Shown: positions 6,624 through 14,019 of the stretch, in pieces
Layout: each line of letters begins with the position of its first letter
Numbering within the stretch: position 1 is the stretch's first letter
NCBI GenBank assembly: GCA_017470525.1
Contig: JAFUYM010000030.1
Coordinates: forward strand, 1-39,187
Length of the DNA stretch: 39,187 bases
Direction of reading: 5' to 3'
Source of the DNA: Bacteroidaceae bacterium
Lineage (GTDB): Bacteria > Bacteroidota > Bacteroidia > Bacteroidales > Bacteroidaceae
Notes under the pieces: model-generated
What the model was told of the DNA's origin: nothing
Database searches by the model: none
What the model saw: only the letters and a program-made list of their open reading frames with translations
Made by a program: the position numbers and the translations under genes

Positions 6624-8111
6624 TTAACACTTGGCATTACCTTTTTTCTTCTTGGCTCCCTTGGCGGCGAGAATTTTGTCACCAACTCTCTGGGCCTGTT
6701 CTGAGATTCCAATACGGATATAGTTCTCAAAAACCTTTTGAGATTGATGTCCTGTTATACTACGGATTTCCTGATCAGAGAGCACATCTAATTTATATAA
6801 GTTGGTGGCTCCACTTCTTCGTGCTGTGTGAGAAGTAATAAGTTCATACTTAGGACGAATAATCTCGCCATGCTTATTCCGTTCAAATAATGGTGCGCCG
6901 TTGCGCTTCTCTGCGAGCTTGCTTAATTTGCCAAACCATTTGCGTTCATTCTCAGTAAACTTGGAGCCCGATTTCTTTTTCTTCAACAATTTTGTGTATG
7001 TCTTTTCCGATCGTTTCTCAACAGCAGTCAACACTGTGACATATTTCTCTTGGAACGACGGAGTACTTTCTGCTAAGATGGCAGCCACTGCCTTAATCTT
7101 CAGATTCATTTTCTGCTCCGATATTTCTGGGAAGTCGTAGTTGTATTTGTCGCATAGTTCATATACCCGATCATCGACTATGGGTACATTGACAGTTCTT
7201 CCTGTCTTTTTCTGAATCAATGTAATTTGTCCAAGTCCTTTGTCGTAGGTTACGAAATTTTCTTCACGAAGCCTACAGTAGTCGCTATAACGCTGGCAAC
7301 TAAAGTAACCAAGAACAAAAATATCGCGGACTATCTCATTTTCACCTGTCAGTTCCAGATTATAAAGAGCATCTATTTCCTCTTCGGTCAGATATATCTC
7401 GGCTCGTTTCTCATCTTCCTTCACCGTTCTATCCTTCCACACCTTAAGGGAAACAGCATTCTTGTTGTAGCCCTCCATAGCAGCAAGGTTACAGAGCTTT
7501 CGGAAGCAAGTAACATTCTTGTTGATTGTGTTCGGCATAAAATCCTTCTTCTGAAGGAACTGCGTAAACCCGTCGGCAAATGGCTTGTCAATATCATCAA
7601 AGGTTACATTCCCGCCACAGTATTCATGAAGATACCTTCCAAATGTTTTCCATACTTGGACGGATCCGGCAGAATACTCAGAATTGCTACCATGACTGAT
7701 GGAACCATCGGATATGCCTGCAAAGAAGTATTCATAGAACTGTACGACATACTTCCTCGACTTTGCTTCTGCAATCTTTTTAACCTGCTGGATTTCCTCA
7801 GTGCCACCAGTAACGATATTGTTCATGGCTTCTTCGATAATAGCCTTATCTTCTTTTGTGTTTATCTTCCCTTCGGCATAAAGCGTATCAACTGCTTTCA
7901 TCACTCGCATCTGAAGGTCATGAACCTTAGCACCTTCCTCCGTCTGCTCATAACGCTGCATGGCTGAAAAACTACGTTGTGCCTTGTTCCATTCCCTGAT
8001 GTCAACTTTGATGCCCGTGCAGACATACATCTGCATACCGTTGCGTCTTATCTTAGTGTAAAGGGGTGCTTCGCCCTCTTCTCGTTTTGATCTTAGAAAA
8101 AACTGTGCCAT
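6624..8111 (-). CDS. Tyrosine recombinase (integrase) of the element
   Basis: This 495-residue site-specific recombinase drives integration and excision. It has an N-terminal arm-binding domain (start AQFFLRSKREEGEAPLYTKIRRNG), a core-binding SAM-like domain (about 120-225) and a catalytic domain. The active-site residues are R274 (CQRYSD), a beta-hairpin Lys (K301 or K302), H428 and R431 (SHTARR), H455 (TGHQS) and Y464 (ENYIRI). It is longer than the usual 400 residues because of a Lys/Glu-rich insertion between the Arg and His motifs (about 340-410). It is the last gene before the chromosome boundary, as expected for an integrase next to att. The promoter overlaps repeats that may be its own arm-type binding sites. 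Confidence 0.93.
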   Translation of the reverse strand: MAQFFLRSKREEGEAPLYTKIRRNGMQMYVCTGIKVDIREWNKAQRSFSAMQRYEQTEEGAKVHDLQMRVMKAVDTLYAEGKINTKEDKAIIEEAMNNIVTGGTEEIQQVKKIAEAKSRKYVVQFYEYFFAGISDGSISHGSNSEYSAGSVQVWKTFGRYLHEYCGGNVTFDDIDKPFADGFTQFLQKKDFMPNTINKNVTCFRKLCNLAAMEGYNKNAVSLKVWKDRTVKEDEKRAEIYLTEEEIDALYNLELTGENEIVRDIFVLGYFSCQRYSDYCRLREENFVTYDKGLGQITLIQKKTGRTVNVPIVDDRVYELCDKYNYDFPEISEQKMNLKIKAVAAILAESTPSFQEKYVTVLTAVEKRSEKTYTKLLKKKKSGSKFTENERKWFGKLSKLAEKRNGAPLFERNKHGEIIRPKYELITSHTARRSGATNLYKLDVLSDQEIRSITGHQSQKVFENYIRIGISEQAQRVGDKILAAKGAKKKKGNAKC

Positions 8112-8129
8112 ATAATTATTCGTTTAACT

Positions 8130-8178
8130 GGGTGCAAAGGTACAATAATTCTCCGAAAGTTGCACCCAATTTGCACCC
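8130..8178 (-). promoter_or_regulatory. Integrase promoter with GGGTGCAA arm-type repeats
   Basis: The minus strand has TACCTTTG at 8135-8142, a good -7 box 23 bases before the ATG; the -33 region is weak. The octamer GGGTGCAA occurs at 8130-8137 and twice in the opposite orientation, at 8160-8167 and 8171-8178; the last two are in an 11-bp tandem repeat. The first copy overlaps the -7 box. Repeats beside an integrase gene are commonly arm-type sites, so self-repression is inferred. Confidence 0.55.
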
Positions 8179-8294
8179 AATTTTTGTTATTTAACGAATT
8201 TTATACATCCTGTTACCTTTCAATCCTTTTATGTAACTTACTGGTATTTAGTTTCTTATAATTTCTAATAATTTCTGTTAGTTTCATATATTCA

Positions 8295-8316
8295 GGTTCA
8301 AGCCCATCCTGAAGCG
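8295..8316 (+). other. Candidate attachment site: tRNA 3'-end fragment
   Basis: GGTTCAAGCCC fits the tRNA T-loop consensus (GTTCRANYC) and is followed by an acceptor-like tail ending in GAAGCG. The 5' half of a tRNA is absent. The T-stem cannot close with the bases just upstream, which is what a crossover inside the T-loop would leave. A strong terminator follows directly, as it does after tRNA genes. The integrase lies on the correct side. The matching intact tRNA would be at the other element end, outside the window, and the tRNA identity could not be settled. Confidence 0.4.
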
Positions 8317-8348
8317 CAAAGGAGGTTCGCAATGGCGAACCTCCTTTG
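8317..8348 (+). terminator. Strong hairpin terminator after the att/tRNA fragment
   Basis: A perfect 14-bp stem (8317-8330 and 8335-8348) with a 4-base loop AATG is followed by TTTTCG. The T-run is on the plus strand, matching transcription from a tRNA at the left. It may also stop trkH readthrough from the right. Confidence 0.75.
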
Positions 8349-8403
8349 TTTTCGTGAATTATTTCTGGTCTTTTTTCTAACCTGTATAGTTTTTCCAACC
8401 AAT

Positions 8404-8484
8404 TTAGTCGTCCTAGCCGTTCTAGCCGTTCTAGTCGTCCTAGCCATTCTAGCCGTTCCAGTCTGGCTAGTTGTTCTAGTTTAT
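8404..8484. repeat. 9-bp minisatellite, about nine degenerate copies
   Basis: Successive 9-mers match CTAGCCGTT with one to a few changes, from 8404 to 8484, for example at 8413, 8422, 8440 and 8449. On the minus strand it could encode an LERLGRL-type repeat in a 98-codon ORF (8509-8213), but that ORF runs through the terminator and the tRNA-like fragment. It lies just past the trkH stop (8494). I treat it as a non-coding repeat tract. Confidence 0.7.
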
Positions 8485-8493
8485 TGGGTATTT

Positions 8494-9978
8494 CTATCCC
8501 TTTTTCCAAAAACTGCGGGTGAAGAGAATCATGATGGGGAAAATTTCGAGACGACCGATGAGCATGAGGAAGGAGCAGACGGTTTTGGCGAGGGGGCTGA
8601 GAATTGCCCAGGAGTGGGCGGGACCATAGTAGCCCATGCCTGGACCGACATTGCTGATACTTGACATGGCAATGCCAAATGCTTCGTAGTAGTCGAAGTC
8701 GGGGTGTACATTGTTGGGGCTCACACCGCAGAGTGCCAAGATGAAAGCACCGAGGAACAAGGAGCAGACAAAGAGAGCAACAAAGCCTAACAGCGTTTGT
8801 ATGATGCTGGTGGGCAGGATGTTGCCATTCATCCTGACAGGAGTGACAGCACGAGGATGCAGGATATGGGTGAACTCATTCTTCAGCACACGGTAGATGA
8901 TGCTCAGACGCACACACTTGAAACCACCGCTGGTGCTGCCCGAACAGGCTCCTGCAAACATGACGAACAGCAGCACGGGCATGAGTTGTACGGGCCACAG
9001 CGTGTAATCGACGGTTGCCAGTCCTGTTGTGGTTTGCAAGGAAATGACCGTGAAAAGTCCTTGCCGCAAGGCATCCTCCACATCGTGCAGCGGGTCTTCA
9101 ATTGCCAAGAAGATGGCACAGATGAGTGAGGCACCCAACACAATGATGAGATACGCCTTCAGTTCAGCATCACCAAAGAACTTCTTGAACTTGCCCTTCA
9201 GAATCGTATAATATATTAATGTGTAGTTGACACCCGAAGCGAACATGAAGAAGATGAGCACATATTCGATGGCAGGTGAATGGTAGAAGTCGCCCAACAA
9301 GGCGGAATGTGTGCCATATCCTCCCGTGGCAGTGGTGCACATCGCATAGTTGACGGCATCGAAAGCGGGCATTCCGCACAGCAGAAGTGAAAGGATGCAC
9401 AGCACTGTAAGCCCTACATAGACACTGCCAATCCATCGGGCAGCCACCGAGATGCGTGGATGCACCTTATTGTGCATGGGACCTGTCGATTCAGCCGCAA
9501 AGAGTTTTACTTCGCCCACACCAAACGCTGGCAGGATAGCAATGGTGAAGAACACGATGCCGATACCTCCAATCCATTGGGTGAGGCTTCTCCAGAAGAG
9601 CAGTCCTCGGGGCATAGCATCGAGGTTGTCAATGATGGTGGCACCCGTGCTGGTGAATCCCGACATGGTCTCGAAGAATGCGCTTGCCACATCGGGCACA
9701 TACCCGTCTAAGAGGAAAGGCAGCATGCCAATCAGGGTGAAAAGTACCCATACGACCGACACCACGATGTAGCCGTCCTTGCGCCCCATCTTTCTGCCAG
9801 CATTTCTGCCTACGATTACTCCCGTGATGCCCAGCAGAAGTGCAATGGCAATGGCAGGAGAGAACGCTTTGATGCCTTCGTCATAAAGCCAACAGACCCC
9901 TTGGCACAACATCATGAGTCCTGCTTCGATGAAGAGCAGAAATCCCATGATTTTTGCGATGAGTTTCCAGTTGGGCAT
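8494..9978 (-). CDS. trkH: Trk-type potassium uptake membrane subunit TrkH
   Basis: This 494-residue inner-membrane protein forms the K+ translocation pore of the Trk system. The first selectivity-filter loop is TSTGATI (residues 109-115). Later pore loops TTATGGYG, QTTTGLATV and ISNVGPGMG complete the four-fold K+ channel-like plan. It has many hydrophobic segments and no signal peptide. Its ATG shares one base with the trkA stop (TAATG), so the two subunits are coupled. It is the last gene of dxs-trkA-trkH. The 9-bp minisatellite begins inside its last codons. Confidence 0.93.
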   Translation of the reverse strand: MPNWKLIAKIMGFLLFIEAGLMMLCQGVCWLYDEGIKAFSPAIAIALLLGITGVIVGRNAGRKMGRKDGYIVVSVVWVLFTLIGMLPFLLDGYVPDVASAFFETMSGFTSTGATIIDNLDAMPRGLLFWRSLTQWIGGIGIVFFTIAILPAFGVGEVKLFAAESTGPMHNKVHPRISVAARWIGSVYVGLTVLCILSLLLCGMPAFDAVNYAMCTTATGGYGTHSALLGDFYHSPAIEYVLIFFMFASGVNYTLIYYTILKGKFKKFFGDAELKAYLIIVLGASLICAIFLAIEDPLHDVEDALRQGLFTVISLQTTTGLATVDYTLWPVQLMPVLLFVMFAGACSGSTSGGFKCVRLSIIYRVLKNEFTHILHPRAVTPVRMNGNILPTSIIQTLLGFVALFVCSLFLGAFILALCGVSPNNVHPDFDYYEAFGIAMSSISNVGPGMGYYGPAHSWAILSPLAKTVCSFLMLIGRLEIFPIMILFTRSFWKKG

Positions 9979-11360
9979 TATTTAAAGAATTTGTCAAGTT
10001 TTTTCAGGGTGTTGTCTGTGCAGAAGACCACGACCTTATCGCCTGCTTGCAGTTGGGTGGGACCATTCACCAGCATGGACTTTCCATCTCTTGACATGCC
10101 ACCGATGTTGACACCGTATGGCAGGCACAAGTCCATCACTTTTTTCTTCGTCACCTTCGAGTCGGGTTTCACCACAAACTCTGCCACATCAGCATTGCCG
10201 ATGGTCAGCATCTTCACATTATCCACATCTCCCTTCAGCAGCATGCGGTAGATATGGCTGGCGGCAATCATCTTCTTGTTGATGATGGTGCCGATATCAA
10301 GGTCGTTTGCCATGTCGAAGTAGTCGATGTTTTCCACTTGGGCTATGGTCTTGCGGATGCCGCGACGACGGGCTGCCACACAGGCAAGGATGTTCTGTTG
10401 GTCGTTGGCGGTCAGGGCAATAAGTGCTTCCGTGCTGCCATAACCTTCATCGTTCAGCAAATCCACATCATATCCTTCACCTTCCAGAATCATAGTCTGG
10501 GGTGAAACCAGCGATTGCAGTTCCTCCGTCCGTTTGCTGTCTGGCTCAATGATTTTCACGCTGTCGTGGATGGAAGCCAGTTTCCAAGAGGCGCGCACCG
10601 ACAATTTCCCTCCACCAATGAGCAGACTGTTCTTCACCGCTGGGTAGTCGTCTTTTCCTGTCAAGTGGCGAATTTCAGCCAGATTCTCTTTGAGTGTCAT
10701 GAAAAACACAAGGTCGCGTGGCAGAATCTTCTCGTCACCATGCGGACTGATGGTTTCGCCGTCGCGCTTGATGGCAACCACATGGAAGTTGTGCCCATGA
10801 GCAATACCGATTTCTTTCAGCGTATGACCCACCAGTTGATTATTCTTGTTGCTGATTTCCTTCTCATAAATGGGGTTCATGTCGTGCATCTTCACACTCA
10901 GCAGCAACAATTCACCATTGTTGAACTCCCACATCTGTCTCACCCAACTGTATCTTGCGCTTGCCTTGATGTCCTCGGCAGCCAGCAGTTCAGGGTAGAT
11001 GAGCGATTCAATGCCCATGTTCTTGAAAAGTTCAAGGTTTTCGGGCTTCATGTATTCATAGTTATCCACACGAGCCACTGTCTGTTTGGCTCCCAACTGT
11101 TTGGCAAGCATCGCGCAGGTCAGGTTTTCGCTTTCGTTCGGCGTCACGGCAATGAACAGGTTTGCTTTGTGTACCTCGGCATCCCGTAGTCCGCTCAATG
11201 AGGTTGGGTTCCGCACCAGCGTCATGATGTCCAGTTCGTTACCGATACGGGCGAGCCTGTTCTCGTCAGCATCAATCAACACTACATCTTGTCGGTCGTT
11301 CGACAACATGCGCGCCAAATAAGTGCCTACCGCACCTGCCCCTGCAATGATGATCTTCAT
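9978..11360 (-). CDS. trkA: Trk potassium transporter regulatory subunit TrkA
   Basis: This 460-residue cytoplasmic protein binds nucleotides and gates TrkH. It holds two RCK units. The first starts MKIIIAGAGAVGTYLARML, with the Rossmann glycine motif GAGAVG at 6-11 and an acidic strand end VVLIDAD. The second begins near residue 230 with SLLIGGGKLSVRASWKL. RCK_C-like segments lie at about 140-220 and 370-460. It starts 16 bases after the dxs stop and overlaps trkH by one base. Length and domain pair match full-size two-RCK TrkA proteins. Confidence 0.93.
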   Translation of the reverse strand: MKIIIAGAGAVGTYLARMLSNDRQDVVLIDADENRLARIGNELDIMTLVRNPTSLSGLRDAEVHKANLFIAVTPNESENLTCAMLAKQLGAKQTVARVDNYEYMKPENLELFKNMGIESLIYPELLAAEDIKASARYSWVRQMWEFNNGELLLLSVKMHDMNPIYEKEISNKNNQLVGHTLKEIGIAHGHNFHVVAIKRDGETISPHGDEKILPRDLVFFMTLKENLAEIRHLTGKDDYPAVKNSLLIGGGKLSVRASWKLASIHDSVKIIEPDSKRTEELQSLVSPQTMILEGEGYDVDLLNDEGYGSTEALIALTANDQQNILACVAARRRGIRKTIAQVENIDYFDMANDLDIGTIINKKMIAASHIYRMLLKGDVDNVKMLTIGNADVAEFVVKPDSKVTKKKVMDLCLPYGVNIGGMSRDGKSMLVNGPTQLQAGDKVVVFCTDNTLKKLDKFFK

Positions 11361-11376
11361 AACGTGCCCTCCTTCT

Positions 11377-13308
11377 CTATGTTATTGGAAGCATTTCCTC
11401 CAGCACCTTGGCAATGCTTTCCGCATCCATGCCGCATTGCTTACGCAGTTCGGCGACGGTGCCATGCATCACGAACTGGTCTGGCAGACCGATTCGCTTC
11501 ACCTCCACCTCATAACCGTGGTCGGCAAAGAACTCCAGCACCGCGCTACCCAATCCGCCAGCAATCACTCCGTCTTCCACGGTGACCACCTTCTTGAACT
11601 TCTTGCCTACTTCGTGCAGGATGTCCTCGTCGAGCGGCTTCAGGAAACGCATGTCATAATGCGCAAAACGCATATCAGCCGACGAGTTGGTGTTCAGAGC
11701 CTTCAGTTCTGCAATGGAAATGGCTTTTTCTGCCTCCACGCCCAGTGGTCCGATGCTCAACACCGCAACGTCCTTGCCGTCCCTCAACTTTCTGCCTTTT
11801 CCGACAGGAATTTCCTCCAGTTCGCATTGCCAATCCACCGTGTTGCCGCTGCCTCTTGGATAGCGGATGACGAACACACCCTTGTCGGGCAGTTGCGCCG
11901 TGTACATCAACCTGCGGAGTTCTGGCTCATTCATGGGTGAGGCGATGGTCAGGTTGGGGATGGGGCGGAGGAATGCGAGGTCGAATGCACCATGATGGGT
12001 CGAGCCATCCTCGCCCACCAATCCGGCACGGTCGAGGCAAAGCACCATGTTCAGTCGCATGGTTGCAGCATCGTGAATGATATTGTCGTATGCACGTTGC
12101 ATGAACGAGGAGTAGATGTTGCAGAACGGCATCAATCCGTCCTTTGCCATACCGCCAGAGAAGGTCACGGCATGCCCTTCGGCAATGCCCACGTCGAACA
12201 CACGGTTAGGCATGGCATTTGCCATGATGTTCATCGAACAGCCCGTAGGCATGGCAGGAGTCACACCCACAATCAGTGGGTTCTTCTGCGCCAGTTCCAA
12301 AAGGGTCTTGCCAAACACGTCCTGAAACTTCGGTGGATGCGGCTTGTCGTCGTGCGAGGTGATGCGCTCGCCTGTGTCGGGGTCGAACTTGCCTGGGGCA
12401 TGCCAGATGGTGGCATCCTCCTCGGCTGGTGCATAACCAAAGCCCTTGGTGGTGTGGATATGGAGAATTTTCGGTCCCTTCATGTCCTTAATGACTTGCA
12501 GGATGCGCACCAGTTCTCCCACGTCGTTGCCTCTGGCAGGACCGAAATAGCGGATGTCCATACCCTCAAACATGTTCTTCTGATGAGCCAACAGCGACTT
12601 CAGGCTGTTGTTGAAGCGGATGAGCCCCTTGCGGCGCTTCTCGTTCAGGATGCCCCAGTCGAAGAGTTTCTGTGAGAGTTTAAACCTGATGTTATTATAG
12701 GTGGGGTGGGTGTTCAGTTGCAGCAGGTACTGCCGCATGCCGCCCACACTGCGGTCGATGGACATGTTGTTGTCGTTCAGCACAATCAGCATATCGTTGG
12801 GTGTGCTTGCCGTATTGTTGATGCCTTCAAATGCCAATCCGCCACTCATGGCACCATCGCCAATCACAGCCACCACTTTCCTGTCCTCCCCCTTCATTTT
12901 GGCAGCCACTGCCATACCGAGTGCTGCTGACACCGAATTGCTGGCGTGTCCGCAGCAGAAGGTGTCGTATTCGCTTTCGTCGGGATGGGGGAAAGGCTTC
13001 AGTCCGTTCAGTTTGCGGTTGGTGCAGAAGCGGTCGCGCCTCCCCGTGAGGATTTTATGTCCGTATGCTTGATGCCCCACGTCCCACACGATGCGGTCGT
13101 AGGGTGTGTTGAACACGTAGTGCAACGCCACTGTCAGTTCCACCACACCAAGGCTCGAAGCCAAATGACCTGGATTCATCGCCAATTCCTCAATGATGTC
13201 ACGTCTCAACTCCTCACACACCGCAGGCAGTTCCTCCACCTTCAATTGGCGCAGGTCGGCTGGGTAATCAATCTTCGTTAGGTACTTATATTCGTTGCTG
13301 TCTCCCAT
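11377..13308 (-). CDS. dxs: 1-deoxy-D-xylulose-5-phosphate synthase
   Basis: This enzyme condenses pyruvate and glyceraldehyde 3-phosphate to DXP, the first step of the MEP isoprenoid pathway, with thiamine diphosphate. The 643-residue length is normal. Visible motifs are [10 protein letters not shown] (H48), the [16 protein letters not shown] segment (H79), the ThDP-binding GDGAMSGG (150-157) with NDNN (178-181), and the transketolase pyrimidine-domain segment [15 protein letters not shown]. The C-terminal domain ends with the usual [13 protein letters not shown] region. It heads the dxs-trkA-trkH operon from a good promoter at 13331-13360. Confidence 0.96.
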   Translation of the reverse strand: MGDSNEYKYLTKIDYPADLRQLKVEELPAVCEELRRDIIEELAMNPGHLASSLGVVELTVALHYVFNTPYDRIVWDVGHQAYGHKILTGRRDRFCTNRKLNGLKPFPHPDESEYDTFCCGHASNSVSAALGMAVAAKMKGEDRKVVAVIGDGAMSGGLAFEGINNTASTPNDMLIVLNDNNMSIDRSVGGMRQYLLQLNTHPTYNNIRFKLSQKLFDWGILNEKRRKGLIRFNNSLKSLLAHQKNMFEGMDIRYFGPARGNDVGELVRILQVIKDMKGPKILHIHTTKGFGYAPAEEDATIWHAPGKFDPDTGERITSHDDKPHPPKFQDVFGKTLLELAQKNPLIVGVTPAMPTGCSMNIMANAMPNRVFDVGIAEGHAVTFSGGMAKDGLMPFCNIYSSFMQRAYDNIIHDAATMRLNMVLCLDRAGLVGEDGSTHHGAFDLAFLRPIPNLTIASPMNEPELRRLMYTAQLPDKGVFVIRYPRGSGNTVDWQCELEEIPVGKGRKLRDGKDVAVLSIGPLGVEAEKAISIAELKALNTNSSADMRFAHYDMRFLKPLDEDILHEVGKKFKKVVTVEDGVIAGGLGSAVLEFFADHGYEVEVKRIGLPDQFVMHGTVAELRKQCGMDAESIAKVLEEMLPIT

Positions 13309-13330
13309 AATTTCAACTTAAAAGAGCATG

Positions 13331-13360
13331 CAAAGGTACGATTAAGTGAGCACAATACAA
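13331..13360 (-). promoter_or_regulatory. Promoter of dxs-trkA-trkH
   Basis: On the minus strand, TTG (13358-13360) is followed after 19 bases by TACCTTTG (13331-13338), 22 bases before the dxs ATG. Both boxes match the Bacteroidetes consensus. Confidence 0.75.
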
Positions 13361-13381
13361 AACGAAAAAAGTGAAAAGTGA

Positions 13382-13469
13382 GAAAAGAAAAGTGAAAAAA
13401 TTGCTGCCATAGCAGTTTGCCAACAGTTACCGTGCAAACGCAGAGGCAATTTTTTTCACTTTTCTTTTC
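13382..13469. repeat. Long imperfect inverted repeat with nested hairpin
   Basis: The arms 13382-13404 and 13446-13469 pair over 23 bp with a single bulged T. They are A/T tracts broken by GTG and CAC. The 41-base loop contains a second hairpin, GTTTGC (13415-13420) with GCAAAC (13434-13439). It lies upstream of the dxs promoter, so it is not in the dxs transcript. A 92-codon ORF (13556-13278) that spans it has no credible protein features. Confidence 0.6.
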
Positions 13470-13669
13470 GGTCATGTAGGCATATATGAATTTTCCTGCA
13501 CATTTGTGCATCTCTAACCAATCGGACGGGATAATCACATTTTTTTTATCCTCCATTCTTTCGGTCGAAGCATCTCATCCATAAGCATGAGTACGCCCCT
13601 CCTTTCTTTCACGGTACGAATATAAGCAATTTATTTCATATATACGAATTAATTTAGTCTGAATATAAA

Positions 13670-13786
13670 AAACAATTTGGCTTGAATACAACTTTCAATT
13701 TGGCTTGATTATAAATTAGTGTATTCAAGCCAAATCGATTTTTATAATCAAGCCAAATTGAAAGTTGTATTCAAGCCAAATTGTTT
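13670..13786. repeat. Perfect 46-bp inverted repeat of 23-bp spaced motifs
   Basis: The arms 13670-13715 and 13741-13786 are exact reverse complements over 46 bp, with a 25-base centre. The 11-mer TCAAGCCAAAT occurs on the plus strand at 13725, 13748 and 13771, and in the other orientation at 13675 and 13698. A diverged copy lies at 13652. Spacing is exactly 23 bp within each orientation group. No ORF with credible protein features lies here and no target-site duplication is obvious. The rest of the gap to metG (13787-13962) shows nothing else I recognise. Confidence 0.85.
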
Positions 13787-13962
13787 AACCTTTGCGGGTG
13801 ATAAATTAATCAGACCTCAGGCAATGCATTTCATCCTTTACTTGCATGAGATGATAGCGGAATCACATTTGTCTCGCTGCCTTCCGCGGTTTTGTGACAA
13901 TAATGACAAAGGGCAGCCCATTCTTCAATTGTGAATTGTTAATGTTAATTATGAGTGATGTA

Positions 13963-13992
13963 TTGTTAATTGTTATTTTTTTCGTACCTTTG
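13963..13992 (+). promoter_or_regulatory. Promoter of metG and the glycan operon
   Basis: TTG (13963-13965) is followed after 19 bases by TACCTTTG (13985-13992), 27 bases before the metG ATG. It is a full consensus match. Confidence 0.75.
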
Positions 13993-14019
13993 CACCCAAA
14001 TATCTAAAAAAATAACTGA

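Noticed and set aside
8404-8484. Short CRISPR-like repeat
   Set aside because: Nine-base units lie end to end without spacers, so it is a minisatellite.
8213-8509. 98-codon minus-strand ORF with LERLGRL repeats, overlapping the trkH stop
   Set aside because: Its repeats come from the 9-bp minisatellite, and the frame crosses a perfect terminator and the tRNA-like fragment. Nothing else in it looks like a protein.
11992-12675. Long plus-strand ORF opposite dxs
   Set aside because: It is antisense to dxs, rich in His and Val, and has no recognisable domain.
13278-13556. 92-codon minus-strand ORF upstream of dxs
   Set aside because: It spans the dxs promoter and the inverted repeat 13382-13469, is very rich in Phe, and overlaps the dxs start. 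Probably chance.
13670-13786. CRISPR array
   Set aside because: The repeat is short (11 bases), includes inverted copies, and the between-repeat segments are themselves repeated. There are no cas genes.
13719-13934. Plus-strand ORF beginning inside the 46-bp inverted repeat
   Set aside because: There is no credible domain or start context, and it begins in repeat sequence.
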